A DNA stretch of 17,565 nt from Bacteroidota bacterium (GTDB lineage Bacteria > Bacteroidota > Bacteroidia > Bacteroidales > UBA4417). Position numbers and translations under genes: made by a program. This document shows positions 15,920-17,565 of this stretch, piece by piece. Below the pieces are notes generated by a model that made no database searches, was not told the origin of the DNA, and was given only the letters and a program-made list of their open reading frames with translations. How positions within the stretch are numbered: the stretch's first letter is position 1; every line of letters starts with the position of its first letter. The DNA lies in NCBI GenBank assembly GCA_020048595.1, contig JAIFMH010000299.1, positions 1-17,565 on the forward strand, in the 5' to 3' direction.

Positions 15920-16371
15920 ATGACCTGATAATAATGAGATGTACACATATAACTATACAAAACGATTTTTAGTATATCGGTCTAATTATAATACGATACA
16001 ATTCAAATAGGTTTTGATATACCAGGTAAACTGTAAAATTTAACGGGGAAGATCATTATTATGTTCAACGTATCTATATTTGCGGGACAAAATCATGATC
16101 CCGCTGATGAAATCATGCAAATATGGAATAATTTACATATTTCAAAAAAAATACTCAAACCTTAAACAACTGACATTAAACGCTATAACAATGATTTATT
16201 AAAAAATGCAAAAACTATGGGGTTTGGTTTTTAAAATATTTATTACCTTCACAACCCGAAAACCACTGAAACCTGCATTAAGGATCTGAAATTCATTACC
16301 TTAATTGTGACGCAAGGAGATATTTTGCAGGATTCAAATTCCGTTTGAATAAAAATACCCTTGCAGAGGAA
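15920..16371. other. Divergent intergenic region between the PorZ-like gene and the sigma factor gene
   Basis: AT-rich, about 450 nt. It contains the perfect -7 element at 16075-16082 (plus), an overlapping GC-rich inverted repeat (GCGGGA 16082-16087, TCCCGC 16099-16104), and two copies of AAATCATG 20 bp apart (16090-16097, 16110-16117). A second possible plus-strand promoter has TTTG at 16223-16226 and TACCTTCA at 16244-16251 with a 17-nt spacer. No consensus -7 was found on the minus strand for the PorZ-like gene. No small gene was found. Confidence 0.6.
16075..16082 (+). promoter_or_regulatory. Bacteroidota-type -7 promoter element upstream of the sigma factor gene
   Basis: TATATTTG matches TAnnTTTG. 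It lies about 290 nt before the sigma factor ATG, so a transcript would have a long leader. The inverted repeat and AAATCATG repeats lie directly downstream, where a repressor could act. The weaker TACCTTCA at 16244 is an alternative. Confidence 0.4.
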
Positions 16372-16944
16372 ATGATTCACTATTCTGATTTTGCCATAGT
16401 TGAAGGCCTCCGGCTTAATAGTGATTTTATCATTCGCTATGTGTATAAGGAATTTTTTCCAACCATAAAGTATCTTATTAAAAACAATGCCGGTCTCGAA
16501 GAAGACGCGGAAGACGTTTTTCAGGAAGCATTACTTGTAATTTTAACTAAGATTAAAGATGATAATTTCGAGTTAAGCTCTTCATTTATTACATATCTGT
16601 ATTCGATTAGCAAAAATATATGGCTCCAGAGGCTTAAACGCAAACGGATGACACATAAAAACCAGGATGAGCTCACGCGCTACCTTGATACTCCTGAAAT
16701 TGGAGTTGAAGTACACCTGGAATATGAAGAAAAATACCAGTCGTTTATCCGGCAATTTGAAAACCTGAGCGAAGACTGCCAAAAACTACTGAAATTGTTC
16801 CTCACTAAAATGTCGGCTAAAGATATTGCAGAAAACATGGGGTACAAATCTGAGTTTTATGCAAAAACCAAAAAATATCTTTGCAAGGAAGCATTGAAAA
16901 AAATGGTTGAAAACGATCCTGACCTCAAAGGAATTATTCATTAG
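16372..16944 (+). CDS. ECF-type sigma-70 family RNA polymerase sigma factor
   Basis: Directs RNA polymerase to a special promoter set. The 190-residue product has a sigma region 2 (about 15-95) with AEDVFQEALLVILTKI (46-61) for core binding, then FITYLYSISKNIWLQRLKRKR (72-92) for -10 recognition. A region 4 helix-turn-helix follows (about 130-178; LSEDCQKLLKLFLTKMSAKD then IAENMGYKSEFYAKTKKYLC). No anti-sigma gene sits beside it, unlike TonB-linked ECF pairs. The small size and sequence style fit the group that includes SigP of P. gingivalis, which works with PorX to control T9SS genes; divergence from a PorZ-like gene supports this but does not prove it. The ATG at 16372 is preferred, though an in-frame TTG at 16345 would add nine residues (MNKNTLAEE). 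ispG follows after 44 nt. Confidence 0.88.
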   Translation: MIHYSDFAIVEGLRLNSDFIIRYVYKEFFPTIKYLIKNNAGLEEDAEDVFQEALLVILTKIKDDNFELSSSFITYLYSISKNIWLQRLKRKRMTHKNQDELTRYLDTPEIGVEVHLEYEEKYQSFIRQFENLSEDCQKLLKLFLTKMSAKDIAENMGYKSEFYAKTKKYLCKEALKKMVENDPDLKGIIH

Positions 16945-16988
16945 CATTTCATTTTATCAGGTATTGAAAGTACCAAAGCCGCTAAAAA

Positions 16989-17565
16989 ATGGCCTTAGCA
17001 TACCTTTCGGAAGTAGTTAATATCGGCGATCTGCCACTCGGCGGCCATTACCCGTTAAGGGTACAATCCATGACCAATACCGATACCAACAACATTGAAG
17101 CAACTATTAGTCAGAGTATCCGCCTTGTTGATGCTGGTTGCGAAATGGTTCGGATTACGGCTCAGGGAATTACTGAAGCCAATAGTCTGGCTTTGATAAA
17201 AAAGGGATTACGTTCAAAAGGCATTAAAGTGCCGCTTATTGCTGATATTCATTTTAATCCTGGTGCGGCTGAGATAGCAGCCGCGATTGTTGAAAAAGTA
17301 AGAATAAATCCCGGAAATTATTCTGATAAACGCGAGTCGATTAAAAGCTTTACCACTAAAACTTACGAAGAAGAACTTGAACGGATCGCTGCACGATTGC
17401 ATCCGTTGCTGAATATTTGTAAACAAAATGGCACAGCCATCAGAATTGGAACCAATCACGGATCGCTAAGCGCACGCATTATGGATCGTTATGGGGATAC
17501 GCCTGAAGGAATGGTTGAAAGTGCACTGGAATTTGGCAGGATTTGTCTGCATGATGGTTTCCATA
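16989..17565 (+). CDS. ispG: 4-hydroxy-3-methylbut-2-en-1-yl diphosphate synthase IspG (5' part; runs off the window)
   Basis: IspG (GcpE) converts methylerythritol cyclodiphosphate to HMBPP in the MEP isoprenoid pathway using a [4Fe-4S] cluster. The 192 residues present form the N-terminal TIM-barrel part: VQSMTNTDT (25-33), AGCEMVRITAQG (49-60), ADIHFNP (85-91), VRINPGN (104-110), IRIGTNHGSLSARI (151-164) and DTPEGMVESALEF (170-182). VRITAQG and the PGNYSDKR stretch are of the long IspG type, with an inserted middle domain, found in Bacteroidota, Chlamydiae and plants. The insert and the cluster-binding cysteines would lie beyond the window. The ATG at 16989 is the first start after an in-frame stop at 16983. 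It may be read with the sigma factor gene, 44 nt upstream. Confidence 0.95.
   Translation, partial: MALAYLSEVVNIGDLPLGGHYPLRVQSMTNTDTNNIEATISQSIRLVDAGCEMVRITAQGITEANSLALIKKGLRSKGIKVPLIADIHFNPGAAEIAAAIVEKVRINPGNYSDKRESIKSFTTKTYEEELERIAARLHPLLNICKQNGTAIRIGTNHGSLSARIMDRYGDTPEGMVESALEFGRICLHDGFH

Overview
The window reads as a piece of a Bacteroidota chromosome, most likely Bacteroidales or a close environmental relative. Four things point there. Several genes are preceded by the Bacteroidota-type -7 element TAnnTTTG and lack clear Shine-Dalgarno sites. Two secreted proteins end in type IX secretion system (T9SS) type A sorting domains. A PorZ-like T9SS component is present. LysS has the C-terminal extension, and IspG the sequence character, seen in this phylum. 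No insertion sequence, integrase, CRISPR array, rRNA or tRNA gene was seen, so this looks like ordinary chromosome with some accessory surface and secretion genes.

Layout. 1-214 is a leader region with a strong 48-nt hairpin and a promoter. 215-4960 (+) encodes a giant multidomain T9SS cargo protein (signal peptide, propeller-like head, fibronectin III-like modules, repeated beta-sandwich modules, lamin-tail domain, sorting tail). Two back-to-back terminators separate it from lysS (5139-6869, -). About 400 nt between lysS and the next gene hold three tandem 86-bp repeat units. 7400-10426 (-) is a secreted M4 (thermolysin-type) metalloprotease with T9SS tail; 11 nt upstream of it, in the same orientation, is a small lipoprotein (10438-10863, -) that resembles emfourin-type inhibitors of M4 proteases. 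A divergent promoter region leads to a GT-C type membrane glycosyltransferase (11284-12810, +), whose 3' end overlaps the convergent recO (12788-13516, -). recO lies behind the PorZ-like gene (13583-15919, -). A 450-nt intergenic region with a consensus promoter separates porZ from a divergent ECF-type sigma factor (16372-16944, +), followed by the 5' part of ispG (16989 to the window end, +).

How the genes relate. The clear theme is type IX secretion: two cargo proteins, the PorZ component that acts at the outer surface of the system, and an ECF sigma factor of the general kind (SigP-like) that controls T9SS genes in Porphyromonas. The most interesting candidate system is the lipoprotein-protease pair. 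A Sec-exported M4 protease that must cross the periplasm before T9SS release could be held inactive by a co-expressed, periplasm-facing lipid-anchored inhibitor. The rest (lysS, recO, ispG) is housekeeping.
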